Shown here piece by piece: positions 51,752-60,341 of a DNA stretch of 64,000 nt. The position numbers were made by a program, and so were the translations under genes. This DNA comes from CAXBMB01 sp052078155 (GTDB taxonomy: Bacteria > Pseudomonadota > Alphaproteobacteria > Kiloniellales > DSM-21159), in contig JBQJBP010000008.1 of the NCBI GenBank assembly GCA_052078155.1, forward strand, positions 1 through 64,000, read 5' to 3'. Each line of letters starts with the position of its first letter. Position 1 is the first letter of the stretch. The notes under the pieces were generated by a model. It saw only the letters and a program-made list of their open reading frames with translations, did no database searches and had not been told where the DNA came from.

Positions 51752-53041
51752 TTACTTCAGCCGCAGCGCCACCGACAGGGCGTGCGCATCCAGGCCCTCC
51801 GACTGGGCCAGCTTAACCGCCGCCGGGCCGATGGCCTTCAGGCTGGTTTCATCGCAGCCCAGGAAGGAAGAGCGTTTCATGAAGTCCAGCACGTTAAGCC
51901 CGGAAGAAAAGCGGGCCGAGCGTTCCGTCGGCAAAACATGGTTGGGTCCGGCCACATAGTCGCCGATGGCCTCAGGCGTGTTACGGCCCAGGAAAATGGA
52001 GCCCGCATTGCGGATCTCTGCCATCAGGGCGTCGGGGTCTTCCACCGCCAGTTCCAGATGTTCCGGGGCAATGGCATCGACCAGCGCCGGCGCCTGGGAC
52101 AGATCATCAACCTCGATAACCGCACCGTGCGTCTCCCAGGACGCCCGGGCGATTTCTGTCCGGGGCAGTTGCTGCAGATGCACGTCCACGGCCCGGCAGA
52201 CAGCCTCCCCGAAGGCGGCATCATCGGTGATCAGGATCGATTGGGACGAGGTGTCGTGCTCCGCCTGGCTCAGCAGGTCCGCTGCAACCCAGGAAGGATC
52301 GTTCTGACTGTCCGCCACCACCAGGATTTCTGACGGCCCGGCGATCATGTCGATGCCCACACGGCCGAACACCTGACGTTTGGCCATGGCCACAAAGGCA
52401 TTTCCCGGACCGGTGATCTTGTCAACCGGGGCGATGCTGTCAGTTCCATAGGCCAGTGCCGCGACAGCCTGAGCCCCGCCGATACGGTAAACCTCATCCA
52501 CCCCGCAGATGGACAGGGCCGCCAGGACCAACGGGTTTGTCTTGCCGTCGGGTGTGGGGGTCGTGACTGCCAGACGGCGCACCCCGGCCACCTGAGCCGG
52601 GATGACATTCATCAGGACGGAGGAGGGATAGGAGGCCGTCCCCCCTGGCACATAAAGCCCGACGGCCCCAATGGCCGTCCAGCGCGCGCCCAGGCGCACC
52701 CCAGCCGGATCCCGATAGTCCAGATCTTCCGGCAACTGCTTTTCGTGATAGGCCCGGATACGGTCTGCCGCCAGTTTCAAGGCATCCAGGGTTTCCGGCT
52801 CACAGGCCTGGGTGGCCGCAGCCAGTTCGTCGGGAGAAACACGCAGCGTATCAGCCGTCAGGTTCAGACGATCAAAGCGGGCGGTGTAATCCAGCAGGGC
52901 CGCATCCCCGCGCTGACGCACATTCTGAATGATCTCGGCAACAACGCTTTCCACGTCGGAAACTTCGTCGCGTTTGCCATCCAGAAACTCGGCAAAGCGA
53001 CGCTCAAAATCAGCCGACCGGCTTTGCAGATTAAGTGGCAT
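51752..53041 (-). CDS. hisD: histidinol dehydrogenase
   Basis: A 429-residue enzyme. The ATG at 53041 lies inside the hisG 3' end (overlap 11 bases) with GGAGG upstream. It oxidises histidinol to histidine in two NAD steps. Signature elements: YVPGGTASYPSSVLMNVIPA, AGPSEILVVADSQNDPSW (AGPSE), the zinc region LLSQAEHDTSSQSIL and the catalytic histidines in AIAPEHLEL. Together with hisG it makes a partial his operon. Confidence 0.96.
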   Translation of the reverse strand: MPLNLQSRSADFERRFAEFLDGKRDEVSDVESVVAEIIQNVRQRGDAALLDYTARFDRLNLTADTLRVSPDELAAATQACEPETLDALKLAADRIRAYHEKQLPEDLDYRDPAGVRLGARWTAIGAVGLYVPGGTASYPSSVLMNVIPAQVAGVRRLAVTTPTPDGKTNPLVLAALSICGVDEVYRIGGAQAVAALAYGTDSIAPVDKITGPGNAFVAMAKRQVFGRVGIDMIAGPSEILVVADSQNDPSWVAADLLSQAEHDTSSQSILITDDAAFGEAVCRAVDVHLQQLPRTEIARASWETHGAVIEVDDLSQAPALVDAIAPEHLELAVEDPDALMAEIRNAGSIFLGRNTPEAIGDYVAGPNHVLPTERSARFSSGLNVLDFMKRSSFLGCDETSLKAIGPAAVKLAQSEGLDAHALSVALRLK

Positions 53042-53708
53042 CAACAACCTCCTGAAAAGACTCAATCCAGGCATTTATTTCATCGGGGCGGGTTTTCAAG
53101 GCTGCCCGGTTTACGATCAGGCGCGAGGTGATGTGCGCGATGTGCTCAATTTCCACCAGGTTGTTGGCTTCCAGCGTGGCCCCGGAGGAAACCAGATCAA
53201 CAATGCGGCGGCACAGGCCCAGCAGCGGTGCCAGTTCCATGGCTCCGTTCAGCTTGATGCACTCTGCCTGCACCCCGCGGGCAGCAAAATGCTTCTGTGT
53301 CACGTTGGGATACTTTGTGGCCACCCGGATGTGGCTCCAGCGTGAAGGATCATCCTGATCTTTCAGCGCCCGAGGTTCGGCCACGGCAATGCGGCAGTAA
53401 CCGATCTTGAGATCCACGGGGGCATAGATCTCCGGATAGTCAAACTCCATCAGCACATCATTGCCGGCAACCCCGATATGGGCAGCGCCAAAAGCCACGA
53501 AAGTCGCCACGTCGAAAGAGCGCACCCGGACGATTTCCAGGCCCGGATGATTGGTCTTAAAGCGCAGCTGACGCGCCGCCGGGTCATGGAAAGACGCTTC
53601 GGGCTCCAGGCCCGCCTGCTTAAGCAGAGGCAAGAGTTCTTTCAGAATACGCCCTTTGGGCAGCGCCAGAACCAAGGGCTGCGCCTGGGTGGATTTGACA
53701 TCAGACAC
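53031..53708 (-). CDS. hisG: ATP phosphoribosyltransferase, short form
   Basis: About 225 residues from a GTG at 53708 (GGAG upstream); the frame is open to 53744. It catalyses the first step of histidine synthesis. Features: LVLALPKGRILKELLPLLKQ, the DVATFVAFGAAHIGVAGNDV region, RVATKYPNVTQKHFA, and the PRPP loop LGLCRRIVDLVSSGATLEAN. It lacks the C-terminal regulatory domain, so it is the short form that usually works with HisZ, not encoded here. Confidence 0.92.
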   Translation of the reverse strand: MSDVKSTQAQPLVLALPKGRILKELLPLLKQAGLEPEASFHDPAARQLRFKTNHPGLEIVRVRSFDVATFVAFGAAHIGVAGNDVLMEFDYPEIYAPVDLKIGYCRIAVAEPRALKDQDDPSRWSHIRVATKYPNVTQKHFAARGVQAECIKLNGAMELAPLLGLCRRIVDLVSSGATLEANNLVEIEHIAHITSRLIVNRAALKTRPDEINAWIESFQEVVDAT

Positions 53709-53744
53709 GGGGGTTTTCACTCCGGGCAACGGGATCAGCAACAA

Positions 53745-54126
53745 AGCCAGGGGCAGGGTATACCCCTGCCTGTGGTCCGGGGTCCAGAGCAGCAGGCCTT
53801 CTCAGCAGGCCCAGGCGGAAAACTGCCAGACAGGGCTCCAGTCCTGCGACAAGGAACTGTGAAGCTAAACAATTGATTTAGCAGAGCTTAATCCAGGACA
53901 ACGAAAGGGTTTTCTGACCAGCGAGCCCTTATGCGTCCTTTTGACAAGGGGCAGACCTGCAGATTTTCGATAGAGCATGATCGGTTTGGTTAGAAGTCCA
54001 TTGCGCTTGGACCTGAACCGTCACTCATCCTCCAAAAACCCTGAAAAGAGTTTCACGCTTCAAGTGCTATCACGCGGTGAGTCCACTTAAAGCGATTTGA
54101 CTCCAGGTCAACCGGCCTCAGCCCCG
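53745..54126. other. intergenic region upstream of hisG
   Basis: 382 bases. It contains a hairpin GGCAGGG/CCCTGCC (53752-53770) near the hisG start, the sequence GATAGAGCATGATCGG (about 53969-53984) shared with the repeat copy at 43630, and a reverse copy of the dispersed repeat (54015-54103). Confidence 0.6.
54015..54103 (-). repeat. dispersed intergenic repeat, reverse full copy
   Basis: On the minus strand it begins GAGTCAAATCGCTTTAAGTG, and contains CGTGAAACTCTTTTCAGG and GAGGATGAGTGACGGTT, matching the copy at 27998 over its full length. Confidence 0.75.
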
Positions 54127-54660
54127 TCAGTCGGAAGAGGCTTCGCCCGTTGCCTCGGCATCGTCCGTGAAATGATCGGGTCGCGACCAGGTAGGCCAGG
54201 GCTCCCCAAGATCTTCCGTATGGACAGAAATGCCGCCCGTTTCCAGCCGCAGGGCCGAATTGTTGGAGAAGTAGAAGGTGATGCGGTTCTTTTCCGTGGC
54301 GATGGTCAGCAGGTTGAGCATCAGGGCAGACCCACCCGGCGCAAAGCCTTTGCGCAGAACCTTCTTCACCTTATCCACCGTAATGGCGCAGTTGACCCGG
54401 AAATAGGCTTCCTTTGCCTGCACATCCTCAAAACTGGCGTCGGCTGCGTCGCCCTCTTCGTCCCCCAGCTGCTCCATTTTTTCCGGGGATTTCTCCCACA
54501 TGAAGCGGTTGGCCACCATGACGAAGCGGTTATCGGATTCCAGAAAAGTCATCTCGGTACTGGGAATGATGGCGTCCTGCAGGCAGGAGGCGACAACATC
54601 CATGTCACCGAGATCTTTTGCGCGCAACTTAACGGGCCGCTGTTCGGCCATGGCATTCAT
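54127..54660 (-). CDS. DUF2948 family protein
   Basis: A 177-residue protein (or 174 from the second ATG). The conserved DUF2948 segments are visible: VKLRAKDLGDMDVVASCLQD, FLESDNRFVMVANRFMW, GFAPGGSALMLNLLTI and ITFYFSNNSALRLETGGI. The function is unknown; the gene is regularly next to murA and hisD in Alphaproteobacteria. The acidic C-terminus (DDAEATGEASSD) is probably disordered. Confidence 0.9.
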   Translation of the reverse strand: MNAMAEQRPVKLRAKDLGDMDVVASCLQDAIIPSTEMTFLESDNRFVMVANRFMWEKSPEKMEQLGDEEGDAADASFEDVQAKEAYFRVNCAITVDKVKKVLRKGFAPGGSALMLNLLTIATEKNRITFYFSNNSALRLETGGISVHTEDLGEPWPTWSRPDHFTDDAEATGEASSD

Positions 54661-54968
54661 CCTTCTGTGCCCCCGCCAGTGGCGCAGGGCTGTCTTTTTT
54701 TAACCAGTCTACTTCGACATCCGGCGAAAGTCGCTGCGGCCCGACGGCCAATTTGACGACAATCCTTATACCGGCCGGGCGCACAACGACTCTGTAAAAC
54801 GGTCGCCAGACCCCAGTAGGCTCATTCCTAAATCATACAGGCGGTAAATGGTACCCTGGAGGAAAAAGGCAACGAAAAGCAGGTCCGCTTGAAGTTTGGC
54901 ACCCTGTTCATAAACAGGGCAGAGGCCGATCACAGACCTCCGCGGGCTGATGCCTGACAGTCCAATAC
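54661..54968. other. intergenic region between murA and the DUF2948 gene
   Basis: 308 bases with no gene. It probably carries the promoter of the DUF2948-hisG unit. Nothing else recognised. Confidence 0.45.
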
Positions 54969-56261
54969 TCAGTCAGGGTTCGCCACCCGCTTCACATCCG
55001 CACCACAGGCCGCCAGCTTATCTTCGATACGTTCATAGCCGCGGTCCAGATGATAGACACGGTTCAGCACCGTCTCTCCCTCCGCGGCCAGACCAGCCAG
55101 CACCAGAGAGACCGAGGCCCGCAGATCTGTTGCCATGACCGGTGCCCCGGTCAGGCTTTCGCGACCACGCACCAGCGCGGAAGCGCCGTGTACCGTAATG
55201 TCTGCCCCCATCCGGGCCAGTTCCGGTACATGCATGAAGCGATTCTCGAAGATGGTTTCAGTCACCATGGAAGCGCCATCTGCCAGAGACATCATGGCCA
55301 TGTACTGGGCCTGCAGATCTGTCGGAAAACCGGGAAAGGCCTCCGTCATCACATCGGCGCCCTGCAGACGGCCATTGGCCCGACGGGCCCGCAAGCCCCG
55401 ATTGGTTTCCGTGACCTCTACCCCGGCCTTGGCCAGAACCTTGATCACGGCTTCCAGACAGTCGGCCCGGGCCCCGATCAATTGCAGGTCGCCATCGGTA
55501 ATGCCGGCAGCCATGGCAAAGGTTCCGGCCTCAATGCGGTCGGCGATCACCTTGTGATGGGCACCATGCAGACGGCTTTTACCGCGTACGGTGATGGTGC
55601 TGCTGCCAGCCCCTTCGATTTCCGCCCCCATGGCGATCAGGCAGTTGGCCAGGTCGACGATTTCCGGCTCCCGGGCCACATTCACCAGGCGGCTTTCGCC
55701 TTCGGCCAGACAGGCCGCCATCAGAATGTTCTCCGTGGCGCCCACAGACACCTGGGGAAAGAGCACTTCGTTGCCCTTCAGACCATTGGGTGCCGAGGCA
55801 TGCACGTAGCCGTCTCGCAGTTCAATGGTGGCCCCCAGGGCTTCCAGGCCGCTGAGATGCAGATCCACCGGACGGCTTCCGATGGCACAGCCCCCGGGTA
55901 GAGAAACTTCCGCATGTCCTTCGCGGGCGACCAGGGGTCCCAGCACCAGAATAGAGGCCCTCATCTTGCGCACCAGATCATAGGGTGCCCGGGTAGAGGT
56001 GATGGTTTTGGAAGTCAGTTCCAGCACCCGGCCATTGTGGCCGTCGGGTGCGCAGGAACCGTTGAGGTGCAGGTCACTGCCATGCTGAACCAGCAGCTTG
56101 GCCATGGTGGCAATGTCGGCCAGATGGGGCATGTTGGACAAACGTACCGTCTCATCGGTCAACAGCGAGGCGGCCATCAGCTTCAAGGCGGAGTTCTTGG
56201 CTCCCCCCACAACAATGTCGCCCTTAAGAGGTTGCCCCCCCCGAATGATAATCTGATCCAT
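54969..56261 (-). CDS. murA: UDP-N-acetylglucosamine 1-carboxyvinyltransferase
   Basis: A 430-residue enzyme from the ATG at 56261, matching the usual length. It adds enolpyruvate from PEP to UDP-GlcNAc, the first committed step of peptidoglycan synthesis. The N-terminal GGAKNSALKLMAA (Lys22, Asn23) and the fosfomycin-target cysteine Cys125 in SLPGGCAIGSRPVDLH are present, as are DGDLQLIGARAD and the C-terminal LDRGYERIEDKLAACGAD. It heads the murA-DUF2948-his neighbourhood. Confidence 0.97.
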   Translation of the reverse strand: MDQIIIRGGQPLKGDIVVGGAKNSALKLMAASLLTDETVRLSNMPHLADIATMAKLLVQHGSDLHLNGSCAPDGHNGRVLELTSKTITSTRAPYDLVRKMRASILVLGPLVAREGHAEVSLPGGCAIGSRPVDLHLSGLEALGATIELRDGYVHASAPNGLKGNEVLFPQVSVGATENILMAACLAEGESRLVNVAREPEIVDLANCLIAMGAEIEGAGSSTITVRGKSRLHGAHHKVIADRIEAGTFAMAAGITDGDLQLIGARADCLEAVIKVLAKAGVEVTETNRGLRARRANGRLQGADVMTEAFPGFPTDLQAQYMAMMSLADGASMVTETIFENRFMHVPELARMGADITVHGASALVRGRESLTGAPVMATDLRASVSLVLAGLAAEGETVLNRVYHLDRGYERIEDKLAACGADVKRVANPD

Positions 56262-56396
56262 CTTTTTACCCTGTTGCCTGTCCGGCAGGTTAGCCGGCAA
56301 GCCTGTTTACCCCGGCTGGTCACCCCAGCCCCAAATTGTCCCTCCGGCCGCCTTTTACCCCGGGGCCCGGAGTCTCGCCAAAAATACGGCGCTAGA

Positions 56397-56500
56397 GCCT
56401 TATCGTCTTATCAGGGATCACGAGGTGATTTCAGATAAGACGTGAATAAGCCTCTTTTCAACGTGTTAGAGGGTGATTCACGACAGAAGCGAAGCGCAAA
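56397..56500 (+). repeat. dispersed intergenic repeat, diverged copy
   Basis: The right half (CGTGAATAAGCCTCTTTTCA, then GTGTTAGAGGGTGATTCACG) aligns with the copy at 27998. The left half is replaced by a perfect hairpin GTCTTATC/GATAAGAC (56408-56444 region). Confidence 0.5.
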
Positions 56501-56526
56501 GCGCTTCGACTTCGGTCGATCACACT

Positions 56527-56754
56527 CTAGGTCTCGTCCCGACGCTCCCGCGCCTGACTCTTGCGCCGCCTCAGATTGCTGCGCAGCGCATCGGCAAGAC
56601 GGGCTTCCCGCTCAGCCTGTTTTGCGCTCTTTTGCGGCTTGGCTTGAGCGCCTTTGCCTGGCGGCGAATCTGTTGCAGCAGTTTTCTGCGCATCAGCGCC
56701 ACCGGTGACAGCATCACCGGAAGCGGCCTCTGCCTTTTTGTGCGAGTCAGTCAT
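56527..56754 (-). CDS. small basic conserved protein next to murA
   Basis: A 75-residue protein from the ATG at 56754 (the frame is open further upstream, without a good site). The first 40 residues are polar and disordered. The C-terminus (SAKQAEREARLADALRSNLR followed by a KSQARERR tail) is a basic helix found in small alphaproteobacterial proteins encoded near murA. It might bind RNA or DNA; function unknown. Confidence 0.65.
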   Translation of the reverse strand: MTDSHKKAEAASGDAVTGGADAQKTAATDSPPGKGAQAKPQKSAKQAEREARLADALRSNLRRRKSQARERRDET

Positions 56755-57132
56755 GGAACACTGCGGAACCTCATTTCCCCGAACGACCGATGCGCCCTGC
56801 GCCCTCGGCCAGCTCTGTTCGGAAGAAAAAATGATGGGTGAATGTGGCGGGGTGAAGGCAGCAGAAAAGCCGCAGAAGCGCTGACTTGCAAGGGCGAATT
56901 TTCCCACGGCAGGCCGCGATGGAAATAACGTTTACGCCCAAAGAGGTTAGCCGCTTACGGCCGCTGAAACGCTTGGTGTAAATCAGGCCTCACAGCTCCC
57001 CTTCGGGACCCATGCTATATCTGTGCCGGCTTTCCACACTCTTCATAAGGCTGTCTCTCCGGCATTGCCAGGTCGTCCTGCCGCCTTCCATTGCGATCGA
57101 CGGCCCGTCGATGTGCAGCGTCACAGATCGTG

Positions 57133-57180
57133 CCTTGGGATCGCACCTTGGGGTCGCGCTTTGGGGTCGCGCTTTGGGGG
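57133..57180. repeat. 13-bp tandem repeat, about 3.7 units
   Basis: Units CCTTGGGATCGCA, CCTTGGGGTCGCG, CTTTGGGGTCGCG and partial CTTTGGGGG, directly beyond the 3' end of the SRPBCC gene. It recalls the repeat at 676-710. Confidence 0.6.
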
Positions 57181-57186
57181 CTGGCC

Positions 57187-57600
57187 TTAGGCCGGGAAGC
57201 GCTCCGCCAGGGCTGCGGCCCCGTCCTCGTAGATGCCGGCGATGGCTCCTTTGGCAAAACCTTCCTCTCCGCTGGCTGAAAAGGCGGAGGTCCAGGTCAG
57301 GCGACAGCCGCCGCCGGGCAGATCAACCACGCTGAGGGTGGCGCTGTAGTTGCTGACCGGCAGAGGGCCGGAGATGATGGCGTAGGAATAGCTGTGATTG
57401 GCATCATCCTTCAGCACGAGCCGCTCCTGCACCTGCCCTTTGCCTTCAGCCAAAGTCAGAGTCCGCAAGGTCCCCCCGTCAGAGATTTCAGAGTCGACCA
57501 CCTGGGGATGCCAGCTGTGCAGGGACTCGAACTCACCAATGACGGCCCAGACCTCAGCGGCGCTTACGGCATAATCGCGTTCCAGATTGACTGTCGTCAT
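57187..57600 (-). CDS. SRPBCC-family lipid-binding-type protein
   Basis: A 137-residue protein from the ATG at 57600. It has the START/Bet v 1-like pattern of polyketide cyclase-type proteins: VNLERDYAVSAAEVWAVIGE, SLHSWHPQVVDSEISDGGTL, RERLVLKDD-like strand (VQERLVLKDDANHSYSYAI) and CRLTWTSAFSASGEEG followed by a C-terminal helix. It would bind a hydrophobic ligand in a cavity. No partner gene is adjacent. Confidence 0.85.
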   Translation of the reverse strand: MTTVNLERDYAVSAAEVWAVIGEFESLHSWHPQVVDSEISDGGTLRTLTLAEGKGQVQERLVLKDDANHSYSYAIISGPLPVSNYSATLSVVDLPGGGCRLTWTSAFSASGEEGFAKGAIAGIYEDGAAALAERFPA

Positions 57601-57606
57601 CACCTT

Positions 57607-57960
57607 CGCTCCCTTTGTTAACGGACAGATGACCCCGCGGTGCCACCCTGCCCTCAAGCCCGTTCTGAGGCAGGGTGCCACAAGTTTTTAATGACAGATA
57701 GAGGCAGCGACCCCCTCAAGATTCCAGCCGCCAGCAGCCCTTTGCCCCAGCCCCGCCAGACAGGCCGTTCAGCATAAAGCAGAGAACGCTCGGGAGCGGC
57801 AGGCACGCGCGAGATCAGGAATGCAATTTTTCTTACAAATGGTCCTTGCCAAGGCCCCTGCTTGGTGGCATGTTCCGCCCCGCCCAAGAGGGGGTCTCCA
57901 CGATCCTCCGCGAAGCCCCGGCACAGACCCGGCTTCCCAGGGCAGACAAAAGATGTGTGG
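57607..57960. other. intergenic region before tRNA-Thr
   Basis: 354 bases. It should contain the tRNA-Thr promoter. Open frames antisense to the tRNA are not credible. No repeat or gene recognised. Confidence 0.45.
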
Positions 57961-58035
57961 GCTGTCGTAGCTCAGGGGTAGAGCACCCCCTTGGTAAGGG
58001 GGAGGTCGAGAGTTCAATTCTCTCCGACAGCACCA
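57961..58035 (+). tRNA. tRNA-Thr (GGT)
   Basis: A 75-base cloverleaf including encoded CCA. The acceptor stem GCTGTCG pairs with CGACAGC; anticodon stem CCCCC/GGGGG with loop TTGGTAA (anticodon GGT); T-arm GAGAGTTCAATTCTCTC. An AT-richer island begins directly downstream, the usual place for tRNA-targeted integration. Confidence 0.97.
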
Positions 58036-58393
58036 TCTTTTTTCAGCACTTTCAAAACTCTCTGAACAAAAAACTTTAAAGCCCAAAGACACAAGCAGCG
58101 TTCGTTCCCTGCATGTCCTCCAGTGCGCCCTAGCCACGGCTAACCTTGCCCTCGCACGGGCCATTCGGTTGACTCTATTGTGCGTCTACCGGTAACCGCA
58201 ATCCGCCTTTATGCTGATGTTGGAAAGATCCCTTGCAACTATAGCGATATTTCCCATAGAGTTCTAACAGACTCTGGGAAGGAAAGCGAGCTGGCAATTA
58301 AGAAGCTCGGTGGCTTGATGCGGTCAAGGGTGCTTTCCGAAAGATGCAGGGGTCCCTTTGTAGTGACAGGGTCGCTGATGTGGAAAGTAACAA
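58036..58393. other. island left edge, before the TS-like gene
   Basis: 358 bases, falling in GC content rightwards. A short open frame (58180-58422, 80 residues, GTG start) overlaps the TS-like gene start and is not recognisable. No integrase gene or second tRNA 3'-end copy was seen. Confidence 0.45.
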
Positions 58394-59425
58394 GTGACAA
58401 TCGAAGGGCGATATCTGGATGATATTCTTAGGAAGCTCTATGGTGAGCTTTCTAAAAGCACGGATACTTTTGAAGCAAGTAAGGGCAAGGGGCAGGACCT
58501 GCTTGGACAGAAAGTTGTCCTGAAAGATCCCCGCGCTAGGATAAGTGCGACAGCATCACGTGGAAGGCTTATTTCGGCACTTGCAGAGTTTTGCTGGTAT
58601 ATGAGCGGCAGCGCCGATCTCAATTTTATTCGGTTTTATCTGAAAGATTATCCGCCAAAGGGTGCAACAGGTTCCCTTCAAGAAGCTTATGGTCCACGCC
58701 TAAAAGGAACAGGAGAGTTCGGTTACAGTATTGACCAGATTAGTCGTGTTGTTAATAGGCTTCGGGATAAGCCTGATACACGCCGCGCTGCTATCACGCT
58801 TCTTGAGTCTTCCGATCTAGAACCCAGCCAAAAGGAAGCTCCCTGCACAATCGGTTTGCAATTCATTCGAAGACGCGAACACTTGCACCTTGTAGCAATG
58901 ATGCGCTCGAACGATGCCTATCTTGGCTTCCCGCACGATGTTTTTTGCTTCACGATGATTCAGGAGCTGGTCGCACGATCTCTTGGCATCAGGATTGGCG
59001 ACTACCATCACTTTGCCACAAGCCTGCATCTTTATGAGAACGATCGGGATTCTGTAGCAGCCTATTTGAGCGAAGGGTTTCAGAATCCAGTGTTCGCAAT
59101 GCCCAAAATGCCTTCAGGGTGTCAGATGGATAACCTCAAAGCTTTCTTGGAAGTAGAGCGCTCCATTCGTCAGGGAGTAATTGCAGAAGCTGGACAAATT
59201 TCACTGCCTCAGTACTGGCGAGATCTCTCCTTGGTTCTTCTGAGATGTGCGGACTCACGGTATGAAAGGGGAACCAAGGTTCGCGAAGAAAACTTCGCGC
59301 AGGTTAGCAATACATTTTACAAGAATTTTTTCATTAAGCGCCCAGAGATATTGCCGAGAGGCGAAGCTCAAAAGATGGTGCAAAGTAGTCTAGATTTAGG
59401 TGATGAGCAGGCCAATGCGAATTAA
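58394..59425 (+). CDS. thymidylate-synthase-like pyrimidine C5-modifying enzyme
   Basis: A 343-residue protein starting at GTG 58394 with GGAAAG upstream. The TS fold is clear: ARISATASRGRLISALAEFC, WYMSGSADLNFI, the nucleophile Cys151 in KEAPCTIGLQF, RSNDAYLGFPHDVF (phosphate-binding Arg171/Ser172) and LHLY (212-214). At the position of E. coli TS Asn177, which selects uracil, it has Asp182. Asp here is characteristic of dCMP/CMP hydroxymethylases, so the substrate may be a cytidine nucleotide. It is longer than TS (264) through a C-terminal extension. The gene overlaps the next, and both are AT-richer than the chromosome. Confidence 0.8.
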   Translation: MTIEGRYLDDILRKLYGELSKSTDTFEASKGKGQDLLGQKVVLKDPRARISATASRGRLISALAEFCWYMSGSADLNFIRFYLKDYPPKGATGSLQEAYGPRLKGTGEFGYSIDQISRVVNRLRDKPDTRRAAITLLESSDLEPSQKEAPCTIGLQFIRRREHLHLVAMMRSNDAYLGFPHDVFCFTMIQELVARSLGIRIGDYHHFATSLHLYENDRDSVAAYLSEGFQNPVFAMPKMPSGCQMDNLKAFLEVERSIRQGVIAEAGQISLPQYWRDLSLVLLRCADSRYERGTKVREENFAQVSNTFYKNFFIKRPEILPRGEAQKMVQSSLDLGDEQANAN

Positions 59426-60341
59426 AGACCAAACAAGAAGCAATCATCTCTCTAACCAGCTGGATGATTTTTCACAAAACCAAATTCCTTTGGAAGGAAT
59501 GAACAATGCGAACCGGAAGTCGACGCTGATTGCCCAGATCATCGATAGCATTCGCCGAACAGAGTACTTGCGTCAAATCTCGATCCGCTCAACCTCTACT
59601 AGTCTATACACACCTTACTCGGGGAGCTTTCAGCCGTTGGCTGGTGCTGCAGTGATGCATAAGGCTGGGTTAATCGATGATGCCTACTGGCTTGTGTATT
59701 TGGCGACACATTTCGGGAAACACAAGCATGACGGCTGGAATCTAACGGAAGACATTTACGGAAAGTTCGGGCAAGGGAGCGTTTGGGATTGGAGCGCAGC
59801 CAGCCAAAACCCGCAAGCAATAGCCAACTGGCTTCAAGCCAACTTCCCTCATGTCACAGGCACAGGCCGTTCAAGGCGTTTTGGAAATCACCGCAAGTAT
59901 GAAACGCTGAAGCCTGGGCCAAAAGGCACTGGACACGCTGTTGCCACCTATATCGATTGGGTCCAAGCACATGGCTCACACAGCGCGCTCATTCAAACCG
60001 CTCAGGCGAGTGTTGGGCAGAACCCGCAGGACGTTTTTGCGTTTCTTTACAAAGAACTGGACAATGTAGCCAAGCTAGGGCGGCTTGGGAAATTTGATTT
60101 ACTGTGCAATCTCAGTAATTTGAATATTGCGCCGATCTACCCAGACAAAGGGTACATAAAAGATGCAACTGGCCCCAAATCGGGTGCGCAGTTGCTGTTC
60201 CCCAGTGAATTAAGTGCGTCACAGCTAGAAGACGCTTGCATCGATTTGGCGACATGTTTGAACGTTAGCGCTCAAGTCATAGAGGATTCGCTGTGTAACT
60301 GGCAGAAAAGCCCAGAGGAATACATCCATTTCAGAGGTTAG
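59400..60341 (+). CDS. probable alpha-glutamyl/putrescinyl-thymine pyrophosphorylase clade 3-like protein
   Basis: Up to 313 residues; starts at 59400 (GTG), 59403 or 59499 are possible. The sequence fits the aGPT-Pplase3 family as I remember it: SIRRTEYLRQI, LVYLATHFGKH (104-108), FGNHRKYETL (161-170), LGRLGKFDLLCNL and ATGPKSGAQLLF. Proteins of this group are proposed to attach amino acids or polyamines to pyrophosphorylated 5-hydroxymethyl pyrimidines in DNA. It overlaps the TS-like gene by 26 bases, giving a plausible two-step base modification. Family call needs a profile search. Confidence 0.65.
   Translation: MMSRPMRIKDQTRSNHLSNQLDDFSQNQIPLEGMNNANRKSTLIAQIIDSIRRTEYLRQISIRSTSTSLYTPYSGSFQPLAGAAVMHKAGLIDDAYWLVYLATHFGKHKHDGWNLTEDIYGKFGQGSVWDWSAASQNPQAIANWLQANFPHVTGTGRSRRFGNHRKYETLKPGPKGTGHAVATYIDWVQAHGSHSALIQTAQASVGQNPQDVFAFLYKELDNVAKLGRLGKFDLLCNLSNLNIAPIYPDKGYIKDATGPKSGAQLLFPSELSASQLEDACIDLATCLNVSAQVIEDSLCNWQKSPEEYIHFRG

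Noticed and set aside
57833..58036. Minus-strand open frame across tRNA-Thr
   Set aside because: It reads the tRNA in antisense (the typical RIELSTSPLPR... artefact) and is not a gene.
58180..58422. 80-residue open frame before the TS-like gene
   Set aside because: It overlaps the TS-like start, has a weak GTG start and no recognisable content; kept as intergenic though a degraded gene cannot be excluded.
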